Notes: a model not told the origin generated them from the letters alone. Shown: positions 1 through 7,294, counted from the first letter of the stretch. The stretch: 22,615 bases of DNA from Granulicatella adiacens (GCA_018364485.1 JAGZLX010000027.1:1-22615), one strand, 5' to 3'. A program made the numbers and translations.

Positions 1-98
1 GAATCCAACAAAAATTGGACTACCTGTCTCCGGTTGAATACCGGAGACGGTAGCCCTAGGGTGTTTTTATTAAATTCTCACTTTTTGGGGTCAGTCCC
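1..98 (+). mobile_element. Right end of an IS3-family insertion sequence (partial)
   Basis: The first 98 bases look like the 3' end of an insertion sequence whose body lies left of the window. Positions 3-53 encode the C-terminus of an IS3-family transposase. About 25 bases later, positions 79-98 (CACTTTTTGGGGTCAGTCCC) match the terminal inverted repeat style of the IS150 branch; read from outside it is GGGACTGACCCCAAAAAGTG. The exact last base and any target duplication cannot be fixed because the left end is not present. The element ends about 25 bp from the stop codon of the convergent amidase gene. The family call rests on recognising the repeat and the protein motif. Confidence 0.75.
3..53 (+). 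CDS. IS3-family transposase OrfB, C-terminal end (partial)
   Basis: Only the last 16 codons are inside the window. They translate as IQQKLDYLSPVEYRRR and end at TAG 51-53. The L-x-Y-L-S-P-V-E-Y-R block is the typical end of the rve integrase domain of IS3-family OrfB proteins, just after the final helix of the catalytic domain. The catalytic DDE residues would lie upstream, so it cannot be said whether the transposase is intact. The inverted repeat that follows at 79-98 supports the reading. A perfect GTCTCCGG/CCGGAGAC inverted repeat lies within these codons and could act as a hairpin in the transcript. Confidence 0.7.
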   Translation: MQQKLDYLSPVEYRRR

Positions 99-123
99 GT
101 TTGGAGTAGCATCGCTTTTTGTT

Positions 124-1539
124 TTATTGGAAGTATTCTTTAAGCGCGTTTGCGATACTTTTTGCGATGTTTTGTTGATATTCTTCAGAAGAAATCACTT
201 TATTATCACCTTGGTTATTTAAATATCCAAGTTCTAAAAGAATCGATGGGCGAGAATTATCACGAAGAACCATGAAGTTTTGGAATCTGCTTCCTTGGTT
301 TTTCAATGGAAGATTTCGAGATAAGTATTTATTCACTGTCTGACTGAGACTTTCGCTCTTATCACTGTAGTAGTAGGCTGTTGTTCCACTTGCACTATCA
401 TCTTCAGACGAGTCAAAGTGAATACTAATAAATGCATTTGCATTATTTTTATTACTAATTTCAGCACGTTCAGCAAGTGAAACAGAAGTATCGCTTGTTC
501 TAGTTAAGATAACTTTTGCTCCCATTGCTTCGAGTTCTTTCTTCACAAGTAGAGCAGTTGTTAATGTATGGTCTGCTTCGTGTTTTTCACTGAAGTTTAC
601 AACAGCACCTGGATCTTCACCGCCGTGCCCTGGATCGATGACGATTGTTGCGTTTTTAATCCCTTGAGGAATCGTTTCATCCGTTTCGATTCCAGCAAAG
701 TTTGTAACGACTAGCCAGTAAGGAATATATCCGTATTTTCCATTACCAACAGATACTTTATAGAAATCGCCTTCGCGGTCTTCGTAGACAAATTGTGTTC
801 CTTTATCTACCGTACCGATTAATTCGGAAGTGACGTTGGAAGCTGAGTAAATTGGTGTTTCTTTTAGTTTTGTAACAAACATCTTATTCGAGTCAATGGT
901 TGTTGGAAGACCAGCTTGTTTGTTGAGAATTTCTTGAATCAATTCAATCGCGTAGTTTGTAGAGTCGCTATCCACATAACCTTCTTTATCAAAGTAACGA
1001 ACTTTTAAGACTTTATCGTTCAATTCTTCAATGAGGTAGAAGAGTTCGCCATTTGGAATTGTTAAGAGAACTTTCGAATTTTCATCTTGTGTTTCGCGTA
1101 ATTTCAAGCCACCAGACGCATATCCTTTCATCATCGTTGTTAGAAGAATATCTTTGTCTTCGATATAGGCTACTTGTTCATCATATTGAACTTGAATCCA
1201 ACCATTGTCTAATTTTTGTAAAGCCAATAAGTATTGGTTCTTCGTAATTTCCCCGATTGGGATACCTTTAGCATCCATAGTATGGTAAACCTTCAATGGG
1301 GTATCGCTTGTATTGACAGCAAACTGCACAATTTTATTGTGAACCGTAGTTGAAGTCTGAGTAGCTGTATTTGAGCTATTCGTATCTGTATTGGCTTGTT
1401 GCGTGTTCGTTTGAGGTTTTACTGTTGAACTTTCACTAACTAGTGGATAGGCGATAATCCATAGTAGTAGAAGTGAAACAAGAAAGCCCAGCAACTGCTG
1501 TATATTTTTCTTCTTAAAGAATTTCAGTAATGAATCCAT
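124..1539 (-). CDS. N-acetylmuramoyl-L-alanine amidase with SH3b domains, membrane anchored
   Basis: A 471-aa peptidoglycan hydrolase expected to cleave the bond between N-acetylmuramic acid and L-alanine outside the cell. A short positively charged N-terminus is followed by one hydrophobic segment (about residues 15-34), acting as signal anchor, and a Ser/Thr/Gln/Asn-rich linker (36-68). Three SH3b-like repeats follow at about 75-130, 138-192 and 222-278. The C-terminal Amidase_3 domain (about 298-470) has the zinc ligands His305 (DPGHGG), Glu321 and His374 (SIHFD) and the catalytic Glu436 (LLELGYLNN), so it appears active. The start at 1539 is preceded by AAAGGAG. The gene runs opposite to nfo and has its own promoter. 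Its 3' end is intact, but the IS edge lies only about 25 bp beyond the stop, and I see no obvious hairpin terminator for it. Which LytC/CwlB-type paralogue it is cannot be decided here. Confidence 0.93.
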   Translation of the reverse strand: MDSLLKFFKKKNIQQLLGFLVSLLLLWIIAYPLVSESSTVKPQTNTQQANTDTNSSNTATQTSTTVHNKIVQFAVNTSDTPLKVYHTMDAKGIPIGEITKNQYLLALQKLDNGWIQVQYDEQVAYIEDKDILLTTMMKGYASGGLKLRETQDENSKVLLTIPNGELFYLIEELNDKVLKVRYFDKEGYVDSDSTNYAIELIQEILNKQAGLPTTIDSNKMFVTKLKETPIYSASNVTSELIGTVDKGTQFVYEDREGDFYKVSVGNGKYGYIPYWLVVTNFAGIETDETIPQGIKNATIVIDPGHGGEDPGAVVNFSEKHEADHTLTTALLVKKELEAMGAKVILTRTSDTSVSLAERAEISNKNNANAFISIHFDSSEDDSASGTTAYYYSDKSESLSQTVNKYLSRNLPLKNQGSRFQNFMVLRDNSRPSILLELGYLNNQGDNKVISSEEYQQNIAKSIANALKEYFQ

Positions 1540-1574
1540 AAGGGCTCCTTTTTTTATTTGTATATTTCCTCTCT

Positions 1575-1603
1575 ATTATACCAATAAAAGCGCTATTTGT
1601 GTA
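1575..1603 (-). promoter_or_regulatory. Promoter of the amidase gene
   Basis: On the minus strand a perfect -10 TATAAT (forward 1575-1580) lies 17 bp from a weak -35 TACACA (forward 1598-1603). It is 36 bp upstream of the amidase start codon, leaving a short leader with an AAAGGAG ribosome binding site. It is divergent from, and does not overlap, the nfo-zur promoter. Confidence 0.6.
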
Positions 1604-1621
1604 TAAAAAATAGCTTACAGC

Positions 1622-1651
1622 TTGATTGCAGAAGAATTATTTTAGTAAAAT
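1622..1651 (+). promoter_or_regulatory. Promoter of nfo-zur
   Basis: A -35 TTGATT (1622-1627) and a -10 TAAAAT (1646-1651) are separated by 18 bp, about 34 bp before the nfo start. The -10 lies inside the right half of a 19-bp palindrome (1636-1654), so a bound repressor would block polymerase. Confidence 0.55.
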
Positions 1652-1654
1652 AAT
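1636..1654. promoter_or_regulatory. Candidate Fur-family (Zur) operator, 9-1-9 palindrome
   Basis: ATTATTTTAGTAAAATAAT is a perfect dyad of 9 bp on each side of a single central G. An odd-length inverted repeat with one central base is the geometry of Fur, PerR and Zur boxes. It covers the -10 of the promoter that drives nfo and the Fur-family gene zur, which suggests autoregulation. The A+T-rich arms do not match the Bacillus subtilis Zur box as I remember it, so chance symmetry in A+T-rich DNA remains possible. Confidence 0.4.
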
Positions 1655-1684
1655 AGAGAATAATGAAATATTTGGAGGATGATT

Positions 1685-2587
1685 ATGTTAATTGGGTCTC
1701 ACGTTTCAATGAGCGGAAAAGAAATGCTCTTGAATTCAGCAAAGGAAGCAGCAAGTTATAACGCTAATGTAATGATGGTTTATACAGGTGCTCCGCAAAA
1801 TACAAGAAGAAAACCGATTGAAGAGTTAAACGTTGAAGCTGGGAAACAGTACATGAAAGAGCATGGGATTGAAGAGGTTGTCGTTCATGCGCCGTATATT
1901 ATTAACCTAGCCAACACTACAAAAGAAGGATATATTGATTTTGCAATCGAATTTTTAAGAGAAGAATTGAAACGTGCAGAAGCGGTTGGTGCTACACAGG
2001 TTGTTCTACATCCTGGCTCTCACGTAGGGGCTGGTGTGGATGTAGGAATAAACCAAATCATCTACGGATTAAATCAAGTTTTGACGAAAGACCAAAAAGT
2101 TCAAATCGCATTAGAGACAATGGCGGGTAAAGGAACAGAGCTAGCTCGTACATTCGAAGAATTAGCACGTATTATCGACGGTGTGACGTATAATGAACAT
2201 TTATCCGTAACGTTTGATACTTGCCACGTTCACGATGCAGGGTATGATATTAAGAATGATTTATCAGGAGTATTAACTCATTTTGATAAAACAGTTGGCC
2301 TTGACCGTATTAAAGTTCTTCATGTAAACGATTCGAAAAATCCAGTTGGTGCTCATAAAGATAGACATGAGAACTTCGGTTTTGGAGAAATCGGATTTGA
2401 TGCGCTAATGAACGTTATTAATGTTCCTGAATTTAAACAACTTCCTAAAATTCTAGAAACTCCATGGATTAAAGTGGAAGATAAAGTTCAGATTGCACCA
2501 TACAAAAAAGAAATTGAAATGATTCGTTCTGGAAAATTTGATCCAAACTGGATTGAAGAGTTATTAAAACAAGAAAGAGGGAAGTAA
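1685..2587 (+). CDS. nfo: Deoxyribonuclease IV (AP endonuclease IV)
   Basis: Class II apurinic/apyrimidinic endonuclease that cuts 5' to abasic sites in base excision repair. The 300-aa TIM-barrel protein keeps all nine ligands of the tri-zinc centre: His68, His109, Glu144, Asp178, His181, His213, Asp226, His228 and Glu258, at spacings that follow E. coli Nfo. The start is taken as ATG 1685 because GGAGG (1674-1678) is six bases upstream. An in-frame ATG at 1679 touches the ribosome binding site and is unlikely to be used. The next gene, zur, begins one base after the stop, so the two are translated from one message. nfo next to zur is also known from Bacillus (yqfS, yqfV). The promoter carries a possible metal-regulator operator. 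Confidence 0.96.
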   Translation: MLIGSHVSMSGKEMLLNSAKEAASYNANVMMVYTGAPQNTRRKPIEELNVEAGKQYMKEHGIEEVVVHAPYIINLANTTKEGYIDFAIEFLREELKRAEAVGATQVVLHPGSHVGAGVDVGINQIIYGLNQVLTKDQKVQIALETMAGKGTELARTFEELARIIDGVTYNEHLSVTFDTCHVHDAGYDIKNDLSGVLTHFDKTVGLDRIKVLHVNDSKNPVGAHKDRHENFGFGEIGFDALMNVINVPEFKQLPKILETPWIKVEDKVQIAPYKKEIEMIRSGKFDPNWIEELLKQERGK

Positions 2588-2588
2588 T

Positions 2589-3083
2589 ATGCATTCACAC
2601 GATCATTGCTGCAGTCACGACCACTCAGGTCATAAAGAACATCATCATCATGACCATTCACATAATCATGTAGAAGAAGCGTTAGAAATCTTAAAAGAAG
2701 CAGGTTATAAACATACGAATAAACGCCAACGACTTGTTGAGATTTTAAATGATGCCAACCGTTACTTGTCAGCAAAGCAAGTGCAAGAATTGATTGCGCC
2801 TGAATTCCCACAATTAAGTTATGATACGATTTATCGTAATTTATATACCTTTGTACAATTAAATATTTTAGAAGAAACAGAATTGAACGGTGAGAAATTA
2901 TTTAGATTCCGTTGCCAAGCTCATGGACATCATCATCATTTCATTTGCGAAAAATGTGGTAGCACAAGAGAAATTGATATGTGCCCAATGGATTTCTTTA
3001 AAGATCAATTAGAAGGATGCGAAATTCATTCACATCGTTTTGAAATTTTTGGTCTTTGTGAAAAGTGCGCGGCAAAAGCGTAG
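2589..3083 (+). CDS. zur: Fur-family transcriptional regulator, Zur-like, with His-rich N-terminus
   Basis: A 164-aa member of the Fur/PerR/Zur metalloregulator family. Residues 1-27 form a histidine-rich tail with 13 histidines and two cysteines. A winged-helix DNA-binding domain follows (about 30-105, with TNKRQRLVEIL and LSYDTIYRNLYTF typical of the family), then a C-terminal dimerisation and metal domain. The structural zinc site is visible as Cys120-X2-Cys123 and Cys157-X2-Cys160. A further run, HGHHHH (112-117), sits at the regulatory metal site. I favour Zur over PerR or Fur because of its position directly after nfo, as in Bacillus, and the very His-rich composition; the sensed metal is an inference. 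It is cotranscribed with nfo and ends 157 bp before rpsU. The extra N-terminal tail is the unusual part. Confidence 0.88.
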   Translation: MHSHDHCCSHDHSGHKEHHHHDHSHNHVEEALEILKEAGYKHTNKRQRLVEILNDANRYLSAKQVQELIAPEFPQLSYDTIYRNLYTFVQLNILEETELNGEKLFRFRCQAHGHHHHFICEKCGSTREIDMCPMDFFKDQLEGCEIHSHRFEIFGLCEKCAAKA

Positions 3084-3128
3084 TTTGAGGCTTTCCTAAA
3101 AAAGTTGAAAGAACCTTAGTAAAGTTGA

Positions 3129-3157
3129 TTGACATTTTATGGAACCTTTCCTATAAT
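3129..3157 (+). promoter_or_regulatory. Consensus promoter of rpsU
   Basis: A perfect -35 TTGACA (3129-3134), a 17-bp spacer and a perfect -10 TATAAT (3152-3157). This is the strongest promoter in the window and fits a highly expressed ribosomal protein. It leaves a 5' leader of about 75 bases before the rpsU start. Confidence 0.85.
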
Positions 3158-3240
3158 AAAAAAAGGACATTTCGTTTGTTTGGTTATTCTATTCAAAAGA
3201 AAACAGTTACTTTTTATTGCTCGGAGGGAGGGAATAGGAT

Positions 3241-3414
3241 ATGTCAAAAACAGTTGTTCGTAAAAACGAATCACTTGATGATGCTCTTCGTCGCTTCAAA
3301 CGTACTGTTTCTAAAACCGGAACTTTACAAGAGGCTCGCAAACGTGAGTTTTATGAAAAACCAAGTGTAAGACGTAAGAAAAAATCAGAGGCAGCTCGTA
3401 AACGCAAGTTCTAG
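3241..3414 (+). CDS. rpsU: 30S ribosomal protein S21
   Basis: A 57-aa, very basic protein of the small ribosomal subunit, at the usual length for S21. It starts MSKTVVRKNESLDDALRRF and ends in the Arg/Lys-rich tail KKKSEAARKRKF, both typical of bacterial S21. A long purine-rich ribosome binding site, GGAGGGAGGG (3223-3232), precedes the ATG by eight bases. A consensus promoter lies upstream and a factor-independent terminator follows at 3442-3472. yqeY comes next, as in B. subtilis. A longer open frame in another register overlaps this gene and is not coding. Confidence 0.96.
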   Translation: MSKTVVRKNESLDDALRRFKRTVSKTGTLQEARKREFYEKPSVRRKKKSEAARKRKF

Positions 3415-3441
3415 TCAACTCTGTGTATCATAGACTATGTC

Positions 3442-3472
3442 AGGCTGGGGCTATTAGTCCCAGTCTTTTTTT
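3442..3472 (+). terminator. Terminator after rpsU
   Basis: A hairpin, GGCTGGGG/GTCCCAGTC (one or two G-T pairs), is followed by a run of seven T. No separate promoter is evident before yqeY at 3510, so this is probably a partial terminator that sets the ratio of rpsU to downstream message. Confidence 0.85.
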
Positions 3473-3509
3473 ATCAATCAAACGAAATTAAAAGAATGGA
3501 GCGATTATA

Positions 3510-3956
3510 ATGTCATTAAAAGAAACAATTAATAACGATATCAAAACAGCGATGAAAGCAAAAGACAAAGAAACATTAGCTGTATTACGTATGATTAAAA
3601 CAGCGATTCAAGCTGCTGAAATTGACAAAAAATCAGATTTAACACCTGAGGAAGAATTAACAATTTTATCGCGTGAAGCAAAACAACGTCGTGATTCTAT
3701 TGTTGAATTTGAAAAAGCAGGCCGCCAAGAATTAGTTGAAAAAACACAAGGCGAATTAGCAATCGTTGAGAAATACTTACCAGCACAACTTTCACTAGAA
3801 GAAGTTCAAGCGAAAATTGCCGAAATTGCTGAACAAGTAGGAGCAACAACACAAAAAGAATTCGGTAAATTAATGGGTGCCGTAATGCAAGCTCTTAAAG
3901 GGCAAGCAGACGGTAATGTCATTAAAGAACAAGTAAAAGCACACTTAAATAAATAA
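3510..3956 (+). CDS. yqeY: GatB/YqeY domain protein
   Basis: A 148-aa YqeY-family protein. The family resembles the C-terminal tRNA-binding tail of the GatB amidotransferase subunit, but stand-alone YqeY proteins have no settled function. Visible family features are MSLKETINNDIKTAMKAKDK at the start, LRMIKTAIQAAEID, the EAKQRRDSIVEFEKAGR segment and the closing GKLMGAVMQALKGQADG loop, and the length is normal. GGAG (3497-3500) is nine bases before the ATG. It sits between rpsU and phoH, and phoH follows 22 bases after its stop, so translation of the two is probably linked. Transcription most likely comes from read-through of the rpsU terminator. A TATAAT at 3506-3511 overlaps the start codon and is too late to serve this gene. 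Confidence 0.93.
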   Translation: MSLKETINNDIKTAMKAKDKETLAVLRMIKTAIQAAEIDKKSDLTPEEELTILSREAKQRRDSIVEFEKAGRQELVEKTQGELAIVEKYLPAQLSLEEVQAKIAEIAEQVGATTQKEFGKLMGAVMQALKGQADGNVIKEQVKAHLNK

Positions 3957-3978
3957 GTGTGGATTGGAGGATAACTGA

Positions 3979-4986
3979 TTGGAAAAAGAAACCTTTAAAG
4001 CAAGTGTTGAATTAAGCGATAATCCTCAATTAATTCAATTATTTGGTTCTCAAGATCAGAATATTCGTTTTATTGAAGATTCATTCCAAGTACAAATTAC
4101 CCATCGTGGGGAGCAACTCTTTATTACTGGAGAAGAAGAGACTGTTTCGCAAGTAAAAGAACTGCTGAATCAGCTTCAAGACTTAATTGCACGTGGAATC
4201 AGTATTTCAAAAACTGATATCATTACAGCTGTAAAGATGGCCAAACGTGGGACTTTGGATTACTTTGTTAATTTATATAACGAAGAAATCGGACGCACAT
4301 TTGCGGGAAAAGCGATTCGTGCCAAAACGTATGGTCAACAACAATACATTCATGCGATTAAGAAAACGGATGTGGTATTTGGTATTGGGCCTGCCGGAAC
4401 TGGTAAAACATTCGTAGCCGTAGTGATGGCTGTTCAAGCGTTAAAAAAAGGCGAAGTGAAGAAAATCATTTTGACACGTCCAGCCGTTGAAGCCGGTGAA
4501 AATTTAGGGTTCTTACCAGGGGACTTAAAAGAAAAAGTGGATCCATATTTACGTCCGTTATACGATGCTTTATATACCGTATACGGTATGGAGCACACAA
4601 ATCGTCTTCTAGAACGAGGCGTCATCGAAGTGGCACCACTAGCGTATATGCGTGGGCGTACATTAGAAGATTCATTTATCATTCTAGATGAAGCTCAAAA
4701 TACAACAAGAGCGCAAATGAAGATGTTCTTAACACGTCTAGGATTTGGCTCGAAAATGATCGTCAATGGAGATAAATCGCAAATTGACTTACCAAAAGGA
4801 CATCAAGCTAGTGGTCTTCTAGATGCAGAACGAAAACTAAAAGGAATCAATGGCATTGCCTTTGTAGAATTTGATGCAGGAGACGTTGTGCGTCATCCAA
4901 TCGTATCTGAAATTATTAATGCCTACTCAGCTTCTAATAGTACTGAGAAGGAACGAGGTGAAGAAAGTGAGACAAAAGCTCCGTAA
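3979..4986 (+). CDS. phoH: PhoH family ATPase (YbeZ-like)
   Basis: A 335-aa cytoplasmic P-loop ATPase of the PhoH/YbeZ family, linked in the literature to YbeY and to RNA metabolism, with no exact substrate established. An N-terminal KH-like region spans about 5-75. The ATPase core has the Walker A GPAGTGKT (137-144), LTRPAVEAGE (165-174) and LGFLPGD (176-182) signatures and the Walker B ILDEAQ (235-240). The start is TTG 3979, fixed by GGAGG (3966-3970) eight bases upstream. The 3' end overlaps the start of pgpH by 20 bases, so translation is coupled. ybeY, the functional partner gene, lies just after pgpH. Confidence 0.94.
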   Translation: MEKETFKASVELSDNPQLIQLFGSQDQNIRFIEDSFQVQITHRGEQLFITGEEETVSQVKELLNQLQDLIARGISISKTDIITAVKMAKRGTLDYFVNLYNEEIGRTFAGKAIRAKTYGQQQYIHAIKKTDVVFGIGPAGTGKTFVAVVMAVQALKKGEVKKIILTRPAVEAGENLGFLPGDLKEKVDPYLRPLYDALYTVYGMEHTNRLLERGVIEVAPLAYMRGRTLEDSFIILDEAQNTTRAQMKMFLTRLGFGSKMIVNGDKSQIDLPKGHQASGLLDAERKLKGINGIAFVEFDAGDVVRHPIVSEIINAYSASNSTEKERGEESETKAP

Positions 4987-7159
4987 ATTTCAAGAATCAT
5001 TAGGGATTTTCTATTTACCTGCACTATTAGGTGTTACATTCCTATTCTTATTAATATTGGGATGGAGTAATGTCCAACCAACCTCTTATTCATTTGAATT
5101 AAATCAAGTTGCAAGAGAAACAATCCGCGCGCCAAGAACTGTAGAGGATAAAGAACAGACTGAAAAGAATCAGCAGATGGCGATGGATGGTGTTGGTGAT
5201 ATTTATGTATTTGATCAAAATCGCGAGCAACAACAAATCGACAAAGTGAAACAATTTTTCCAAGCGATTAAGACAGTCGCAGCAAAAGCTTCAAGCGAAA
5301 TTTTTGCAACTGATTCTACAACTACGACTTCTGGTGAAGTATCAACAAAAGTAGCAACGCTTCAAGATCGCCTCACTTATTTCAAAAAGAGTTTAGAATC
5401 AGAAAATAAAGCGATTCGTGATTTTGCATTGTATATTCCAGATAGCGTCATTGTTCAATTGCTTTCTGTAAGTTCAGATAAATTGGATAGTTATGAGTCT
5501 GCAATCGAAAATGCAATTCAAGACCAAATGGATCATTCCATTACAGAATCCAATTTGCTTCAAGCACAAGAAGCAGCTAAAAAATCGCTCTTTAACGGAG
5601 GATTTACAGATAATGAACGTGAAATGCTTGGACAACTGTTAACGAATAGTATCGTTGTCAATAATGTCGTAGATAAAGATGCAACCAATAGCGCAAAAGA
5701 AAATGCCAAACAAAGTGTTTCACCAGTCCGTATTTTACAAGGGCAAGTGTTGATTCAAGAAGGGCACATCATTACTCAAGAAGATTTGCGTCTTCTAAAA
5801 TTATTAGGTATCGATGGAAACTCAAGTAATTATCATCAATTGTATAGTTACTTAATCTTCTTAACGATTTTATTTGCATCGTTATTAGCTTTCTCGTTCC
5901 GTTTCAAAGTGGGAGCATCGAGCAAAGAGTGGGATACACGCGTTAATGAACTGACTGTTTTCTCAGTTGTATTTACGATTGGGGCCATCCTACTTAAAAT
6001 CTTATCATTCCTACAAAATCGTGGAATTGATTATATTGGTATAGTATTCCCAATTGCTGGATTTATCTATATCATCTATAAGTTAACATCGAAGTTTTAT
6101 TTTACGATTATTGCGATGTTAGTTTATCCAATACTCGTCTGGTATATGTTTGGTAGCGATAGTATTAACACCGAAATCGCGTTAACGACTGTTTACTTCT
6201 CACTCGCAGCATGGCTTGGTGTCATTCAAGAGGTTTACTGGAAAGATTTATCGTGGTTTAAACAATTACTATTACAAATCATTATTCCATTAGCATTAAT
6301 GCTTCCATTTGTATTCTTTAGTAATTATGATTTGGTATCAACGCAATCAGCGTGGTTATTCGCGTTTGCGGCAGTGAGTGGATTCTTATCATTCCTTATT
6401 CCTGTCATCTTGATGCCGTACTTTACGTATTTATTCGAGGATAGTTCCGTACTCTTATGGGCAGAATTATCAAATCCAAATCAACCGTTGTTAAAAGATT
6501 TGATTACAAAAGCTCCAGGAACTTATCATCATAGTTTGATGGTGGCAAACATCTCAGCCAACTGTGTGGAAGCCATTGGTGGAGATTCACAATTGGCGAG
6601 AGTAGCTTGTTATTATCACGATATTGGTAAGACAGAGCATCCGTTCTTCTTTATCGAGAACTTACCAGCGCATATGGAAAGTCCTCATAAGATGATTGGA
6701 CCATATGAATCGAAAGAAATTATTTTTGATCATGTTCGTAAAGGGGTAGAAATTCTTAAACAACATCAATTGCCACAATCAGTGATTGATATTTGTGCAG
6801 AACACCATGGAACGACATTGATGAAGTATTTCTATGCTGAAGCCTTAAAAGACAATCCAGATGCGGATGAGGCAGATTTCAGATATCCAGGTCCTAAACC
6901 TCAAACAAAAGAATCTGCGGTCATCAATATCGTGGATAGCGCTGAGGCTGCGACTCGTGCGATGAAAGAACCAACGCTTGAGAAAGTTCAAAACTTAGTG
7001 CATTCGATTATTATGAATCGCTTGGAGGATGAACAATTTGTTGAATGTGATATTACGTTGAAAGAACTAGCGATTATCGAAAAGAATATCGTGGCTTCGC
7101 TAAACGGAACATTCCATTCAAGAATTGAATATCCAAAACTTCCTAAAAAACAATCTTAA
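4967..7159 (+). CDS. pgpH: Cyclic-di-AMP phosphodiesterase PgpH (7TM-HD family)
   Basis: A 730-aa membrane enzyme that hydrolyses cyclic di-AMP to pApA. One N-terminal membrane helix (about 17-34) is followed by an extracytoplasmic 7TMR-HDED domain (about 40-285), a cluster of seven helices (about 290-490) and a cytoplasmic HD domain. The HD residues are His522, His551-Asp552 (YYHDIGK), His589, His613-His614 and Asp657, with spacing very close to that in Listeria PgpH, so the enzyme should be active. I chose GTG 4967 because GAGGTGA (4955-4961), a seven-base match to the anti-Shine-Dalgarno, lies five bases upstream. An in-frame GTG at 4958 is the alternative, and an ATG at 4871 deep inside phoH is unlikely. 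The phoH-pgpH-ybeY order is conserved in Firmicutes. A strong terminator follows. Confidence 0.95.
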   Translation: MRQKLRKFQESLGIFYLPALLGVTFLFLLILGWSNVQPTSYSFELNQVARETIRAPRTVEDKEQTEKNQQMAMDGVGDIYVFDQNREQQQIDKVKQFFQAIKTVAAKASSEIFATDSTTTTSGEVSTKVATLQDRLTYFKKSLESENKAIRDFALYIPDSVIVQLLSVSSDKLDSYESAIENAIQDQMDHSITESNLLQAQEAAKKSLFNGGFTDNEREMLGQLLTNSIVVNNVVDKDATNSAKENAKQSVSPVRILQGQVLIQEGHIITQEDLRLLKLLGIDGNSSNYHQLYSYLIFLTILFASLLAFSFRFKVGASSKEWDTRVNELTVFSVVFTIGAILLKILSFLQNRGIDYIGIVFPIAGFIYIIYKLTSKFYFTIIAMLVYPILVWYMFGSDSINTEIALTTVYFSLAAWLGVIQEVYWKDLSWFKQLLLQIIIPLALMLPFVFFSNYDLVSTQSAWLFAFAAVSGFLSFLIPVILMPYFTYLFEDSSVLLWAELSNPNQPLLKDLITKAPGTYHHSLMVANISANCVEAIGGDSQLARVACYYHDIGKTEHPFFFIENLPAHMESPHKMIGPYESKEIIFDHVRKGVEILKQHQLPQSVIDICAEHHGTTLMKYFYAEALKDNPDADEADFRYPGPKPQTKESAVINIVDSAEAATRAMKEPTLEKVQNLVHSIIMNRLEDEQFVECDITLKELAIIEKNIVASLNGTFHSRIEYPKLPKKQS

Positions 7160-7166
7160 GAAATTT

Positions 7167-7206
7167 CTCCCTTCGACTAGGAATAGTTGAGGGGAGTTCT
7201 TTTTTG
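7167..7206 (+). terminator. Terminator after pgpH
   Basis: A 13-bp stem (7167-7179 with 7184-7196, two G-T pairs) is closed by a GGAA tetraloop and followed by a T-rich tract TTCTTTTTT. It ends the rpsU-yqeY-phoH-pgpH transcription unit and separates it from ybeY. Confidence 0.88.
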
Positions 7207-7255
7207 TAAAAGATAAGCTTTAAAGACCGTCAAAGTTCCAATAATGTAGGGAGTT

Positions 7256-7264
7256 TGTTACAAT
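7256..7264 (+). promoter_or_regulatory. Possible extended -10 promoter of ybeY operon
   Basis: TGT-TACAAT gives an extended -10 element (TGn upstream of TACAAT at 7259-7264), 30 bp before the ybeY start. There is no good -35; TTCCAA at about 17 bp is poor. A promoter is expected here because a strong terminator lies just upstream. Confidence 0.45.
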
Positions 7265-7294
7265 ATTAGTGACGCTAAAAAAGGAGATTTTAAT

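Noticed and set aside
20..53. Strong hairpin GTCTCCGG/CCGGAGAC near the left edge, considered as a terminator or structured RNA
   Set aside because: It lies within codons of a recognisable IS3 transposase C-terminus (LSPVEYRRR) and is not followed by a T-run, so coding explains it better.
2488..2811. 107-aa antisense open frame across the nfo-zur junction
   Set aside because: It is antisense to two certain genes, with low-complexity sequence produced by the His-rich codons of zur.
3084..3120. Imperfect hairpin after zur (CTTTC/GAAAG) as a terminator
   Set aside because: The stem has a two-base bulge and no T-run follows, so it is not a convincing factor-independent terminator.
3125..3370. 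81-aa open frame beginning at the rpsU promoter
   Set aside because: It overlaps rpsU in another register, has no family features, and spans the promoter; rpsU in frame 3241-3414 is unmistakable.
3506..3511. TATAAT just before yqeY as a -10 element
   Set aside because: It overlaps the yqeY start codon, has no matching -35, and would give a transcript starting inside the gene.
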